NCBI GenBank assembly: GCA_049325475.1
Contig: JBMOLN010000001.1
Coordinates: 39,364 to 103,363, forward strand
Origin: MWCR01 sp049325475
Lineage (GTDB): Bacteria > Patescibacteriota > Patescibacteriia > 2-12-FULL-60-25
Reading direction: 5' to 3'
DNA length: 64,000 nt
This document shows, piece by piece, positions 26,266 through 34,332 of the stretch (positions are counted from its first letter, which is position 1; the number at the start of each line of letters is the position of its first letter). The position numbers and the translations under genes were made by a program. The notes beneath the pieces are model-generated. The model worked only from the letters and a program-made list of their open reading frames with translations, did not search any database and had not been told where the DNA came from.

Positions 26266-26580
26266 TTAATTTATTTTAACCGCTGTGCCGTAGGCCAGTA
26301 TTTCTGAAGCGCCTTGTGTGATGGTGGAGGATTGCAGGCGGATTCCGATAATTGCATCTGCGCCAAGTTTTTCCGCATCTTCCACCATGCGTTGAAAAGC
26401 TTGTTCACGGGCATCTGCCTGTAATTTTGTATATTCATGCAGCTCGCCGCCAACGATATTTTTTAAGCCGGCGAAGATATCGCTGCCAATGTTTTTGGCG
26501 CGCACCGTGCTGCCGCGGGCTATGCCGAGGATTTCGATTACATTTTTATTGGGAATTGTTTCTCCGGTGGTTAGGATCAT
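26266..26580 (-). CDS. YbjQ/UPF0145 family protein
   Basis: A 104-residue protein of the YbjQ (UPF0145) family, which forms a beta-rich pentamer and has no proven function. Family marks: ILTTGETIPNKNV, GIARGSTVRAKNIGSDIFAGLKNIVGGEL (about 23-51) and GADAIIGIRLQSS near 78-90. The ATG at 26578-26580 matches the family start; the frame opens further upstream. The membrane peptide 26145-26264 follows directly. Confidence 0.9.
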   Translation of the reverse strand: MILTTGETIPNKNVIEILGIARGSTVRAKNIGSDIFAGLKNIVGGELHEYTKLQADAREQAFQRMVEDAEKLGADAIIGIRLQSSTITQGASEILAYGTAVKIN

Positions 26581-26650
26581 ATAACAAATAATAAATAACA
26601 AATAACAAATATTGTATTTATTTGATATCTTTTTTGATTATTTGTCAAGC

Positions 26651-26866
26651 CTAGATTTTAAGCTGGAACTGGGTGTACTTATTGATCTTGAGCGCCACAT
26701 AGAAGCTGTAAATGCCGGTGATAATCAGCGCCAAAGCGACAAGGAGTGCTAAAAGATCAGGGTAGAGAAAGATTAACGCTCCGAGGATGACCAGAACGGC
26801 ACCTTCGATTACAAATCCCCAAACGATTTGTCTGACGATTTTCAGATGTATGTCGATTTTTTTCAT
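26651..26866 (-). CDS. Small two-helix membrane protein
   Basis: A 71-residue protein with two hydrophobic segments (about 18-35 and 38-58: GAVLVILGALIFLYP, LLALLVALALIITGIYSFYV) between basic ends. It resembles small DUF308-type membrane hairpins but is too short for a firm call. It is on the same strand as mscL, whose stop lies 27 nt upstream. Confidence 0.75.
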   Translation of the reverse strand: MKKIDIHLKIVRQIVWGFVIEGAVLVILGALIFLYPDLLALLVALALIITGIYSFYVALKINKYTQFQLKI

Positions 26867-26893
26867 AAAAAATATTTTAGAATTACAGATGTA

Positions 26894-27283
26894 TTAGTTT
26901 TTTTTCTTAAGTGAATCGCGGATTTCTCTTAAGAGCAGAATTTCTTCGGCGGGTTTTGCGGGCTTGACGTTTTCTTTTTTTCTCATTTTATTAATTTGCT
27001 TTACCAAAATAAAAATTGCCAAAGATATTATTGTAAAATCGAGCAATGTGTTAATAAAAATGCCGTAATTAATCATTACTGCCGCTGCATTTTCTGACGC
27101 CGGCTTTAATGTTATTGATAAATTTGAAAAATCAATTCCACCGATAAGCAAGCCTATCGGCGGCATGATTATATCCGCTACAAGCGAGCTGACGATTTTA
27201 CCGAAAGCGGCGCCGATTATAATACCAACCGCCATGTCCATCATGTTCCCCTTGACCGCGAATTCTTTGAATTCTTTAAACAT
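26894..27283 (-). CDS. mscL: Large-conductance mechanosensitive channel
   Basis: MscL opens under membrane tension and releases solutes during osmotic downshock. This 129-residue protein has the N-terminal amphipathic helix (FKEFKEFAVKGNMMDMAVG), the pore helix with VGIIIGAAFGKIVSSLVADIIMPPIG (residues 19-44), a periplasmic loop, the second helix, and the charged C-terminal bundle ending ILLLREIRDSLKKKN. Length and motifs are typical. It shares strand with the two-helix protein downstream. Confidence 0.97.
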   Translation of the reverse strand: MFKEFKEFAVKGNMMDMAVGIIIGAAFGKIVSSLVADIIMPPIGLLIGGIDFSNLSITLKPASENAAAVMINYGIFINTLLDFTIISLAIFILVKQINKMRKKENVKPAKPAEEILLLREIRDSLKKKN

Positions 27284-27360
27284 ATAGTTTTAACTTTTCA
27301 ATTATAATAATTATAACAATTTTTTAAACAATCTAAAAGACTAAGGATTTTTAATAAACA

Positions 27361-27386
27361 AAAATCCCAGCGTTAGCCGGGATTGG
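27361..27386 (-). terminator. Terminator after the interrupted gene
   Basis: Minus-strand AATCCCGGC-TAAC-GCTGGGATT followed by TTT, a few bases past the TAA at 27391. Confidence 0.75.
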
Positions 27387-27390
27387 TTTG

Positions 27391-27684
27391 TTATTTTTCC
27401 GAAGGGTTGTATTCTCCCCAGCTTTTTAGTGCTTCTTCTGCATCATTGCGCGATTCATCATCCAGCCACGCCTCTTTTACAACATCTTCCAAGATAGAGA
27501 GCTTGGTTTGGATTCATTCCGGGGAATTTGGAATGGAAGCTGCGATAAGAAAATTGAAATCCGCAAGTTTGGCTTTACTGATCGGTTTTACTCTGAATTT
27601 TTTGTAAAGATTTGCTAAGCGTACTTGCATAGCTTCGACGAGGTTTTCATCCTCTGCGGATGGATCGAAGTAATTTTTTTCCAT
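27391..27684 (-). pseudogene. 97-codon gene interrupted by an in-frame TGA
   Basis: From the ATG at 27682-27684 the frame runs 56 codons (MEKNYFDPSAEDENLVEAMQ.., ..NFLIAASIPNSPE), meets TGA at 27516-27514, then continues open for 40 codons (IQTKLSILEDVVKEAWLDDE..) to TAA before a proper terminator. Codon use and acidic composition are alike on both sides, so this is one gene with a nonsense change, perhaps TGG to TGA. TGA is a normal stop elsewhere in the window. I do not know the family. Readthrough is possible but unproven. Confidence 0.65.
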
Positions 27685-27741
27685 TTAAAGAAATCAACTT
27701 GTTAATAGATAAAATGACAGCAAGTATGAATTGTAAACAAA

Positions 27742-27769
27742 AATCCCAGCATGCGCCGGGAGTTATGCC
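27742..27769 (-). terminator. Terminator of the antiporter gene
   Basis: Minus-strand CTCCCGGC-GCAT-GCTGGGA then TTTTTG, located 33 nt after the antiporter stop codon. Confidence 0.7.
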
Positions 27770-27801
27770 CTCGCTTAAGTTAAGAGAGGATAGGGGAAGA
27801 G

Positions 27802-29223
27802 TTATGATGCCGAAGCTGGTTGAACTTCTTCGGGTTTTTTATTCATTTTGGCAACCATGGGGAGAACAACGGGTGTAAAGATTGTAGTGATAATTATCAT
27901 GATGACAATTGCCGCGAAAGCTTCGTCGTTTACGACTCCAAGGGCTTTACCTACGTTGGCAAAGATTAAGCCGACTTCGCCGCGGGGGATCATGCCTACG
28001 CCGACCGTTTTCCAGTCAACTCCTTTACCGGCTGCGAAACCGGCGACCAGTTTGCCGATTATGGCCGCGACCGTGAGGCCGAGAGCTACAAGAAGAACAT
28101 CGACATTACCGAGAACAGCCAGGTTAACTTGTAAGCCGGTAATGACAAAGAAGACAGGGACAACCCATTGAGCCACACCCTCTACCAAATCTTCCACATG
28201 ACGATGACGGTGTTCTTCGACGGCTTTATTTACGCATGTTTTAACATCGTCTTGCGTGCATTCAGTCATGGCTTCTTCTATCTCGCGGACTAAGCGCGGC
28301 GAGCGGAAGCGTTTAAAGTGAACCGGGTCAAGCAAAAGGCCGGCGGCAAAAGCGCCAACAATAGGCGCCAAGCCTACAAGCGTTGATAAATACGCATATC
28401 CCAGACAGAACAGCAGGGCCATGGCCATTTTCATGCCGATGCCGGCATGAACTCCGGAAAGAACTTTACCCAGATATGGGGCAAAGATTCGGCCGATGGC
28501 AATAGAGAGACCAAGGAAAAGAATGGCTTTTGAGGCAATCCAGACGACTTCGCCTCCGGAAACATGACCTGCTGTTACTATAGCCGCGACAACAGCTAAG
28601 ATAAGCAGGCCCAAAACATCGTCGATAACAGCGGCTCCCAGGACGATTTGAGAGCTTTTGGCCTGCAGCATTTTCAGATCTTTAAAAACACGGGCAGTGA
28701 TGCCGACAGATGTCGCAGTCAGCGTAGCACCAAGGAAAAGATAAGCATTTTGGGAAAGGCCGGGCATGAGCCAGGGGCCGACCAAGTACATACCGAGCAA
28801 GAACGGACAGACGACGCCGACAATCGCGACGAGAAATGCGGGTATGCCGACTTTGCTCATTTTGTGCAGATCGGATTCCAATCCTGTTTGGAAAAGCAAT
28901 AAAATGACGGCAAATTCGGAAAAGAGGAGTACCAATTCGTCGGTTTTAAAAGCATCAAAAAAATGAATACCGAACAATACGGGGATGCCAAGCAAAACAC
29001 CCAGCATGAGTTCGCCGAGTACGGAAACTTGTTTGAATTTTTCGGCCACAGAGCCGGCGATTTTGGCAAGGACGACTATGAGAGCTACGAAGGCCAAGAC
29101 GATGACAGCGCGGCTGGTTCCGTGAGCCGCGTCACCTTCGGCGGCATGTTCGGCGGCTTGTACGATTGCCGGGATCATTAAAAACGCGGTGAATAAAGGC
29201 AGAAGAAATTTTCTTTTGAACAT
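27802..29223 (-). CDS. Kef/NapA-type cation:proton antiporter (CPA2)
   Basis: A 473-residue membrane transporter exchanging Na+ or K+ for protons. After a possible signal peptide come about 12 helices of the CPA2 fold: ELMLGVLLGIP, FSEFAVILLLFQTGLESDL, TATSVGITARVFKDL and AAVIDDVLGLLIL with the paired aspartates of the ion site, and IPRGEVGLIFANVG near the end. A cytoplasmic insertion around 305-335 has cysteines and HRHRH, perhaps a metal-responsive loop (inference). No TrkA-N domain is fused. It is a single gene with its own terminator. Confidence 0.93.
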   Translation of the reverse strand: MFKRKFLLPLFTAFLMIPAIVQAAEHAAEGDAAHGTSRAVIVLAFVALIVVLAKIAGSVAEKFKQVSVLGELMLGVLLGIPVLFGIHFFDAFKTDELVLLFSEFAVILLLFQTGLESDLHKMSKVGIPAFLVAIVGVVCPFLLGMYLVGPWLMPGLSQNAYLFLGATLTATSVGITARVFKDLKMLQAKSSQIVLGAAVIDDVLGLLILAVVAAIVTAGHVSGGEVVWIASKAILFLGLSIAIGRIFAPYLGKVLSGVHAGIGMKMAMALLFCLGYAYLSTLVGLAPIVGAFAAGLLLDPVHFKRFRSPRLVREIEEAMTECTQDDVKTCVNKAVEEHRHRHVEDLVEGVAQWVVPVFFVITGLQVNLAVLGNVDVLLVALGLTVAAIIGKLVAGFAAGKGVDWKTVGVGMIPRGEVGLIFANVGKALGVVNDEAFAAIVIMIIITTIFTPVVLPMVAKMNKKPEEVQPASAS

Positions 29224-29224
29224 A

Positions 29225-29499
29225 AATTCTTACAAATTAGCAATTAGCAATTAGGAATTAGCAATTTTATCTTAGCGCTTTGTTAAATTGTTATTTGCTA
29301 CTTTCTAATTTCTAAATGAATAAATTGGACGGCAAGATTGTAGTATGGATAGTAAAAAATGTCTAGCGATGAAAAGACTCTAGACTCTAGACGTTAGACT
29401 CAAGTTAAAGGCTTAAGGCTTTAAATAGGTGTGACTGCTAAATAAATAAAATGCCCTCCCTTGATAAAGGGAGGGAGGGGGAGGGATTTGGAGGGGGAG
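29225..29499. repeat. Repeat-filled spacer
   Basis: Contains AATTAGCAATTAGCAATTAGG arrays (29234-29266), a CTAGACTCTAGAC array (29379-29412) and a G/C-run hairpin CCCTCCCTT-GATA-AAGGGAGGG (29454-29475). No gene seen. Confidence 0.65.
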
Positions 29500-30633
29500 T
29501 TAGTTGGCTCTGGCGACTTGATGATCGCGAGCTGTGCCGATGCCCGAGATCAGGCTCTGGAATGTGCGCCATTCCACTTGCTCGAACTTCTCACTGGTCA
29601 GGCACTCATGGTACGCCTCCATGAGGTCCAGTCCGTGGGCGTCAACCCTCATTGGTTCCAAGTGAGCCTTGCGTCCCTTCAGGTCTACGCACATGATGTA
29701 GCGAGCTTCGGGCAGGTTCCAGATGCCATAGGCCAGGCCCATCTCTTGGGAGAAGTAGAAGGTTTGGCTCGCAAAAGTGCCGGCGTCGATTTGGCTGCGG
29801 GCGCGCTTGCCAACGACGGTCTGGGCGAAGATTTCCAGAGCCGCATCTTGATCAACGCCACAGTGCTTGATGAGCCGAGACAGCAGGCGCGTGCGGTGAA
29901 AATCGCGCTGTTCATGCGGCTGGCAAAACAGATGGCCAAAGACCATCTGCATCTGGGCCGTGATGGCATTCTCATGCTCACGGTCCTCATCACGCAGAGG
30001 CAGAAGCTTCCAGCTGGTTAGTACGCGGTGGCCGTACAGGCCGGCAAGACCGTTTTCATAGAGCCACTGCAGGACTGCGAGCTCGTCGCAAAGCTCGTAT
30101 ACGGCTTCGCCGCCTTTTTCAGCACCGCGTCGGTGCCCAGCCTTGGGCTTCCACCAGACGATGCGGTACGAGCGTTCATCGTACTCGCCGATGTCATGAT
30201 GCCCGTGCATTTTGTTGCTCGCCTCTTCGGGCAGGCGCTCGATGGTGACATGCGTAAAGCTCATTTTGGCCAGCTTGCGCGCCTTGGCAGGTGAAACCGG
30301 CAGACCGGTGATGATTTGCGGCTCGCGGAATGTGATGACCAGCAGGTGGCTGCGCACGTTGATGACGCGGGACTTGCGTTCTGCGTCAGCGGTGCTGTTG
30401 CGCTTGACAAAGAGCGACTGCACGCGGTCTTTGACCGCATTGGGAATTGGAACGTTGAAACGTTCCTCGAGGACCAGATTGTGCACGTTGCCGCGCGGGT
30501 CTTTTTCCTCGCGTACGGCTGTGACACTGCCCTTGATCCCGTCCAGTTGTTTGGAGACGGGGTGCGGCATGCCGGGCCGGCCGTGATGCCGCGGTTGGTT
30601 GTTGCGGTGACGGCGGTTGTGTCCGTGTGCCAT
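29500..30633 (-). CDS. GC-rich orphan protein, 377 aa
   Basis: I do not recognise this protein. It starts with a His/Arg-rich tail (HGHNRRHRNNQPRHHGRPG), then a soluble alpha/beta region with FREPQIITGLPVSPAKARKLAKMSFTHV around 100-130 and YRIVWWKPKAGHRRG near 155. No signal peptide or membrane helix. The coding DNA is markedly GC-richer than its neighbours and a strong ribosome site AAGGAG lies 5 nt before the ATG. Both traits match the VWA gene at 19347-20030 and suggest the two came from a similar outside source. Confidence 0.8.
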   Translation of the reverse strand: MAHGHNRRHRNNQPRHHGRPGMPHPVSKQLDGIKGSVTAVREEKDPRGNVHNLVLEERFNVPIPNAVKDRVQSLFVKRNSTADAERKSRVINVRSHLLVITFREPQIITGLPVSPAKARKLAKMSFTHVTIERLPEEASNKMHGHHDIGEYDERSYRIVWWKPKAGHRRGAEKGGEAVYELCDELAVLQWLYENGLAGLYGHRVLTSWKLLPLRDEDREHENAITAQMQMVFGHLFCQPHEQRDFHRTRLLSRLIKHCGVDQDAALEIFAQTVVGKRARSQIDAGTFASQTFYFSQEMGLAYGIWNLPEARYIMCVDLKGRKAHLEPMRVDAHGLDLMEAYHECLTSEKFEQVEWRTFQSLISGIGTARDHQVARAN

Positions 30634-30732
30634 GAGTCTCCTTGCGTTGCGCTTATAATTTCCGGCGGGATTGCCGGTTCATTTCAAGCGCACAAGGCTG
30701 CATTCAGACTCGAGATTTTGGACTCGAGTCAA

Positions 30733-30811
30733 GTAAACCCGTTGTCCCGTTGATCCGTTATCCAGAGATAACTCGTGATAAACAGTTCAACTGGTACACT
30801 GGAACACGCAT
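30733..30811. repeat. Dispersed imperfect palindrome, copy 3
   Basis: Left half AACCCGTTGTCCCGTTGATCCGTTATCCAGAG; right half complement ATGCGTGTTCCAG..ACCAGTTGAACTGTTTATCACGAG. Fits the family consensus. Confidence 0.7.
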
Positions 30812-30884
30812 GAAATGCAGTTTTGTGAGCTTGAATGGCTTAAAATAGCAGTAATTGGAGGTTTTGTCAAGGGTTTTGCACAAA

Positions 30885-31030
30885 CCCTCAACCCGCCCCT
30901 CGACTCTGCTCGAGCCACCCTTCTCCCGGTTTCAGGAGAAGGGAGCTAACTAGTTTAACTTTGCATACCACCTTCTCCCTTGCCGAGGGAGAGGGTTGCT
31001 CGAGTTTAACTCGAGCGGGTGAGGGTAGGG
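30885..31030. repeat. G/C-run hairpin pair
   Basis: CCCTTCTCC-loop-GGAGAAGGG (about 30918-30944) and CTCCCT-TGCCG-AGGGAG (about 30974-30990) with ACCCTCAACCC at one edge and GGGTGAGGGTAGGGTT at the other, so the whole 145-bp block is itself an inverted repeat. The rest of the 30634-31071 spacer shows no gene. Confidence 0.65.
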
Positions 31031-31057
31031 TTGTTAGACAGGTTTTGCTGGTTTTTG

Positions 31058-31063
31058 TATAAT
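31058..31063 (+). promoter_or_regulatory. -10 box of the L,D-transpeptidase gene
   Basis: TATAAT preceded by TG, ending 8 nt before the ATG at 31072; leaderless start expected. Confidence 0.6.
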
Positions 31064-31071
31064 AGCGTCAT

Positions 31072-32001
31072 ATGCAAAGCAAAACGTTACGATTTACTAT
31101 CGCGATCGTATTTTTATTTATAGTTGGAATCTTCATGAATTCCACAAAGGTGGAGGCTAGAGCCTGGTCATTCTCACGAGGTGATTATGCCGGGGATTTT
31201 GTTAAAGAGAAGGATAGCGGGAGAATTTGGTATATCGATCCTTCAGAATCCCGCAGGTATCAAATTACCGAGCAAGACGATCAATTGTTTGAAAGGTTAT
31301 TATCGCTGGCGCAAGTTAAAACCTGGCCGGAGATTTTGGCGGTTCCTGAAGCCGGATCCGAAAAGGAAGTTTTGGCCAGATACAGAATAGGCTTGATGGG
31401 TATTGTTCATGATGAGAATAATCCCGATCTATTGTGGCATATACAAAAGCAAGCATATAAAAGGCAGGCTTTAAGATCTCGTGAGGATATTTTGGAATAT
31501 GTAAAGGGCGCGATTGAAGTTGATGAGAAAGATTTGTATGAATATCCTATGCATTATACGGATTTTGAATACGTAATTAAGGATCCCAATGGTCAGGAAT
31601 TTCCGGCGACTGAATTTGCTTCGACCACAAGCGGCAAACATTTAACTGTAAATTTAAAGGATCAACGTATTAGGGCTTATGAAAACGGAAAGTTGATTAA
31701 TACTTTTCATATTTCGAGCGGCAGGTGGGGGTATTGGACCAAAAAAGGATTACACAGTGTTTTGAAAAAGAAGCCGGTTGTGGTTTATGCCTGGAGCTAT
31801 GGAGCGGATCATCCGGATAATTATGATTTGGGTCCTGTTCCATACAATTTATTGATTTATCCGCATACATACATTCATTATGCTTACTGGCATAATAATT
31901 TTGGCAGACCAATGAGTCATGGATGTGTAAATGTAAATCTTACAAATATGAAATGGGTGTATCGCTGGGCGGACGAAGGAGTGCCGGTACTTGTGTACTA
32001 A
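31072..32001 (+). CDS. Secreted L,D-transpeptidase (YkuD)
   Basis: This 309-residue enzyme would make 3-3 cross-links in peptidoglycan or attach proteins to it. A signal peptide (residues 1-29) is followed by a CPR-type module (WYIDPSESRRYQI, then IGLMGIVHDENN) to about 160, and by the YkuD catalytic domain from LTVNLKDQRIRAYENGKLI to the end. The active site is SHGCVNVNL with Cys285, His283 and the upstream histidine in YPHTYIHYAYWHNN. It is monocistronic, followed by a terminator, and fits a wall-modifying role beside mre, PBP2 and FemAB genes. Confidence 0.93.
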   Translation: MQSKTLRFTIAIVFLFIVGIFMNSTKVEARAWSFSRGDYAGDFVKEKDSGRIWYIDPSESRRYQITEQDDQLFERLLSLAQVKTWPEILAVPEAGSEKEVLARYRIGLMGIVHDENNPDLLWHIQKQAYKRQALRSREDILEYVKGAIEVDEKDLYEYPMHYTDFEYVIKDPNGQEFPATEFASTTSGKHLTVNLKDQRIRAYENGKLINTFHISSGRWGYWTKKGLHSVLKKKPVVVYAWSYGADHPDNYDLGPVPYNLLIYPHTYIHYAYWHNNFGRPMSHGCVNVNLTNMKWVYRWADEGVPVLVY

Positions 32002-32040
32002 TGCATAATGAATAATGCATAGTGCATAATAATAGAATAG

Positions 32041-32092
32041 AGACGTCCCGCCTGTCCTGAGTATTCGAATGGCCGGGGCGTTTTTTGGATAT
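32041..32092 (+). terminator. Terminator after the L,D-transpeptidase gene
   Basis: CGTCCCG and CGGGGCG pair (one G-T), followed by TTTTTT. Confidence 0.6.
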
Positions 32093-32147
32093 TCGGCTAT
32101 GACTGGTTTGGCGATTTATGGTGATCTTTGGGCGAAGGAGGTGTCTG

Positions 32148-32527
32148 ATGACGGAGGAATATCGTAAAGTGAAAAGTTATTGGTTTGTATGCTGGAAGCC
32201 GGAGAGATCGGAGAACATGTTCGATGAAGTAATTGAGCTTGAAGGAAATGATTTCTCACTTCCCAAGGCCAAGATGCAGGTTACAATACCAAAAAACGCT
32301 TTTTTGTTGGACACTGCCAGCGCGAAATTCGTGGATATGGCAGCAGGGAATTTTATGGTGTAAATTTTAGAAGTGTCGCTATTGAAATAAAAGGCGCTTG
32401 TTTTTTGTTCAGCGAAGCGGCTAGAGTAATCCGGCGCAAGTATACCGGATCTGATGTTGCGATCGTGAGTTTTCAGCAAATACCCGAAGAAACATTTCTG
32501 GATCTTAAGGCGCATCCAATTCGTTAA
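32148..32527 (+). pseudogene. Small gene split by a frameshift
   Basis: A strong ribosome site AAGGAGG precedes ATG 32148. The first frame encodes 71 residues (MTEEYRKVKSYWFVCWKPER.. to ..DMAAGNFMV) and stops at 32363. In the -1 frame, coding resumes at once with YGVNFRSVAIEIKGACF and runs to TAA at 32525-32527, directly before a terminator. One T missing from the run at 32351-32354 would explain the break; a programmed shift or a sequencing error are alternatives. The joined 125-residue soluble protein is unknown to me. Confidence 0.65.
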
Positions 32528-32550
32528 ACAACCTGCTTGGTTGTTTTTTT
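32527..32550 (+). terminator. Terminator of the split gene
   Basis: AACAACC-TGCTT-GGTTGTT followed by TTTTT; the stem begins in the stop codon of the second frame. Confidence 0.85.
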
Positions 32551-32554
32551 ATAC

Positions 32555-32655
32555 CTTCACCCCTCCGACTACGTCGAAGATCCTCTCCCTCTTAATTCAA
32601 GAGGGAGAACTGTCACCCTCCTCTTAGATTAAGAGGAGGGTTGGGGAGGAGTTAG
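32555..32655. repeat. G/C-run hairpin pair
   Basis: CTCCCTCTT-AATTC-AAGAGGGAG and CCCTCCTCTTA-GAT-TAAGAGGAGGG stand side by side, with GGTTGGGGAGGAGTTAG at the end. The second hairpin reaches into the last codons of queH. Confidence 0.7.
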
Positions 32656-33180
32656 TTTGCTATAGACACATCCGCAGTAGTTTTGGCGGTAGATGCCGGC
32701 GTCGCGGGCGCGTTGTTGGGAGATGTTTTCTCCATTACCTTTTTTCCAGTCCTTACCAATAAATTCAATGCCGTACTGATCCGCGAGAGCGTAGCCGATA
32801 GCGTTTATTTGATCCACGTTTTTGCGGCGGGAGACGGAAAGCGTCGTCGCTACAGCTGTAAAGCCATGAGTTTTGGCGTAGGCAAAGGTTTTGTCTAAAC
32901 GGTGTAAAAAGCACGCATCACAGCGTTTGCCGCGTTCGGGTTCAGCGCGCAGACCGCGGACGGCCTTGAACCAATCTTTAGGATTATAATCCGGCTCGAT
33001 AAACGGCAGTCCAAATCCTTGCGCCATTATCCGAGCGGCTTCTTGCCGGCGATGGAACTCATCACTTGGATAAATGTTTGAGTTTTCGTAATAAACCGTA
33101 ACATCAAAATCCGGCATTAGCCGTTCCGGTACATAAGCGCTGCAAACGCCGCAACAGGCATGCAATAATAATTTTTGCAT
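32629..33180 (-). CDS. queH: Epoxyqueuosine reductase QueH
   Basis: QueH reduces epoxyqueuosine to queuosine in tRNA, the last step of the pathway and a substitute for QueG. The 183-residue protein has the family's paired cysteines HACCG (Cys9, Cys10), the CDACF pair near 90-93, and the late YCGCVYS, which together bind the iron-sulfur cluster and metal. The frame opens at 33237, but the ATG at 33178-33180 matches the family start. The last residues (KLTPPQPSS) are encoded by a hairpin repeat, so the natural C-terminus may have been extended by it. tgt lies 2.8 kb away. Confidence 0.92.
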   Translation of the reverse strand: MQKLLLHACCGVCSAYVPERLMPDFDVTVYYENSNIYPSDEFHRRQEAARIMAQGFGLPFIEPDYNPKDWFKAVRGLRAEPERGKRCDACFLHRLDKTFAYAKTHGFTAVATTLSVSRRKNVDQINAIGYALADQYGIEFIGKDWKKGNGENISQQRARDAGIYRQNYCGCVYSKLTPPQPSS

Positions 33181-33182
33181 AA

Positions 33183-33245
33183 CGAAACAATAACCAATAA
33201 ACAACAAAACAATAACCAATAAATTATCAATAATCAAGATAATAA
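33183..33245. repeat. AACAATAACCAATAA array
   Basis: Degenerate tandem copies of an AT-rich unit (ACAATAACCAATAA) fill the spacer upstream of queH. Confidence 0.65.
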
Positions 33246-33399
33246 CAATCTAAAATTTGAAATCTATAATCTGGCAGGTTTATAGTCTTAAGCGCAAAGC
33301 TTTTAGCTAAGTCAAAAGGCTTTAGATTATAATAGTCGGTTGACGATGTCCGTCAAGAGTTTTAAGATACAAATATCCTGAAAGGGGTTTTTGTTTTTT

Positions 33400-33861
33400 A
33401 TGATTACAGAATTTCATATATTGCAATTGACCAGGCAAGAGGCATTGGAGTGTTTGCGTGCGCAGATTCATCTTGCGGTGGCTGAAGAGGAGACTAGAAT
33501 TCAGAGGGGTTTTGAGTCGCCGGAATTATCACCGTTAATCTTGAGGTTAGTGGAAATGCTGCAATTGGATAATTTGGAATTTGACCGTATGGCCGATGAA
33601 GCGGCGGAAGATCTTTGGGAGTACAGCTGGTATGCGTTTACCAGTGAATGGGCGTGGTTTAGAGCCAGGCAAGAAGCTTTGCGGTTATTGCGCAAGGCAA
33701 GAGGAAAGGAGGCAGCGGTTCAAGACCCGGAATATCATAAGTCGGCCGAGAAATTATATAAAAAGCATTTTAACCGTTATGTAAATGAATTGAATATGCG
33801 CCATTTGTCGGGCAGCGGCGCGACCGTGCCCAAGAATAAAAAACGGAGCAATGGAATTTAA
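33400..33861 (+). CDS. Hypothetical helical protein, 153 aa
   Basis: I do not recognise it. It is soluble and almost wholly helical, with many acidic and aromatic residues (LWEYSWYAFTSEWAWFRARQEALRLLRK) and a basic tail (PKNKKRSNG). No cysteine or metal motif stands out. The frame opens at a TTG (33391); ATG 33400 is preferred. Its stop codon overlaps the stop of the convergent membrane gene by 3 nt. Confidence 0.75.
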   Translation: MITEFHILQLTRQEALECLRAQIHLAVAEEETRIQRGFESPELSPLILRLVEMLQLDNLEFDRMADEAAEDLWEYSWYAFTSEWAWFRARQEALRLLRKARGKEAAVQDPEYHKSAEKLYKKHFNRYVNELNMRHLSGSGATVPKNKKRSNGI

Positions 33862-34124
33862 TTCTCTGTGCTTAAGTCAACCGGGACGATTTCATGATCT
33901 ATGACTTTAATATCCGTTGATTTTTCTGCGGGATTTTGGTTAATAAATGCTTGAATATTCGTAATTCGATAGCCAAGGAAAAGGCTGGCGCAAATATAAA
34001 TAATTAAAAAAACCGCCACTATAATCATAAATGGTTTTTTGAATTCTCTGGAGCTTTCTTCGAATTGCCGAATCAGCAGAGCAAAGCCAAGAACGGCTAC
34101 AGCTATTAAGACTTCTAACCACAT
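33858..34124 (-). CDS. Small membrane protein, two helices
   Basis: An 88-residue protein with two membrane segments (WLEVLIAVAVLGFALLI and MIIVAVFLIIYICASLFLGY) and a polar C-terminal domain of about 35 residues. The frame continues upstream to 34205 through a dispersed palindrome, so the ATG at 34122-34124 is the likely start. Function unknown. Confidence 0.75.
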   Translation of the reverse strand: MWLEVLIAVAVLGFALLIRQFEESSREFKKPFMIIVAVFLIIYICASLFLGYRITNIQAFINQNPAEKSTDIKVIDHEIVPVDLSTEN

Positions 34125-34137
34125 AAATTTTGGTAAC

Positions 34138-34216
34138 ACGTATTCCGGTGTATCCGTTAAACCGTTATCACGAGTTGGCTCTGAACCACCGGCTAACGGG
34201 ATCACTGGTTAGCGTA
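34138..34216. repeat. Dispersed imperfect palindrome, copy 4
   Basis: Reads ACGTATTCCGGTGTATCCG.. at the left and ..ACGGGATCACTGGTTAGCGT at the right; in this orientation it matches the complement of copy 1. Confidence 0.72.
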
Positions 34217-34332
34217 GATCGTTATTTAACGCTAGCATGGATTTTTGCGCGGATCAAGCTTGTAAATAGGAGTTGGCAAGACACTAGCCAAAAAGGAAAA
34301 ATCCAAGTAGGGTATATATTGTGCTGTTGTTT

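Noticed and set aside
27383..27607. TGA recoded as glycine in this organism
   Set aside because: Several genes, for example mreC and the PBP2 gene, end in TGA, and all long genes lack in-frame TGA.
29461..30021. 186-codon plus-strand frame opposite the GC-rich orphan gene
   Set aside because: GC-rich DNA lacks stops; the minus-strand frame is longer and has a strong ribosome site.
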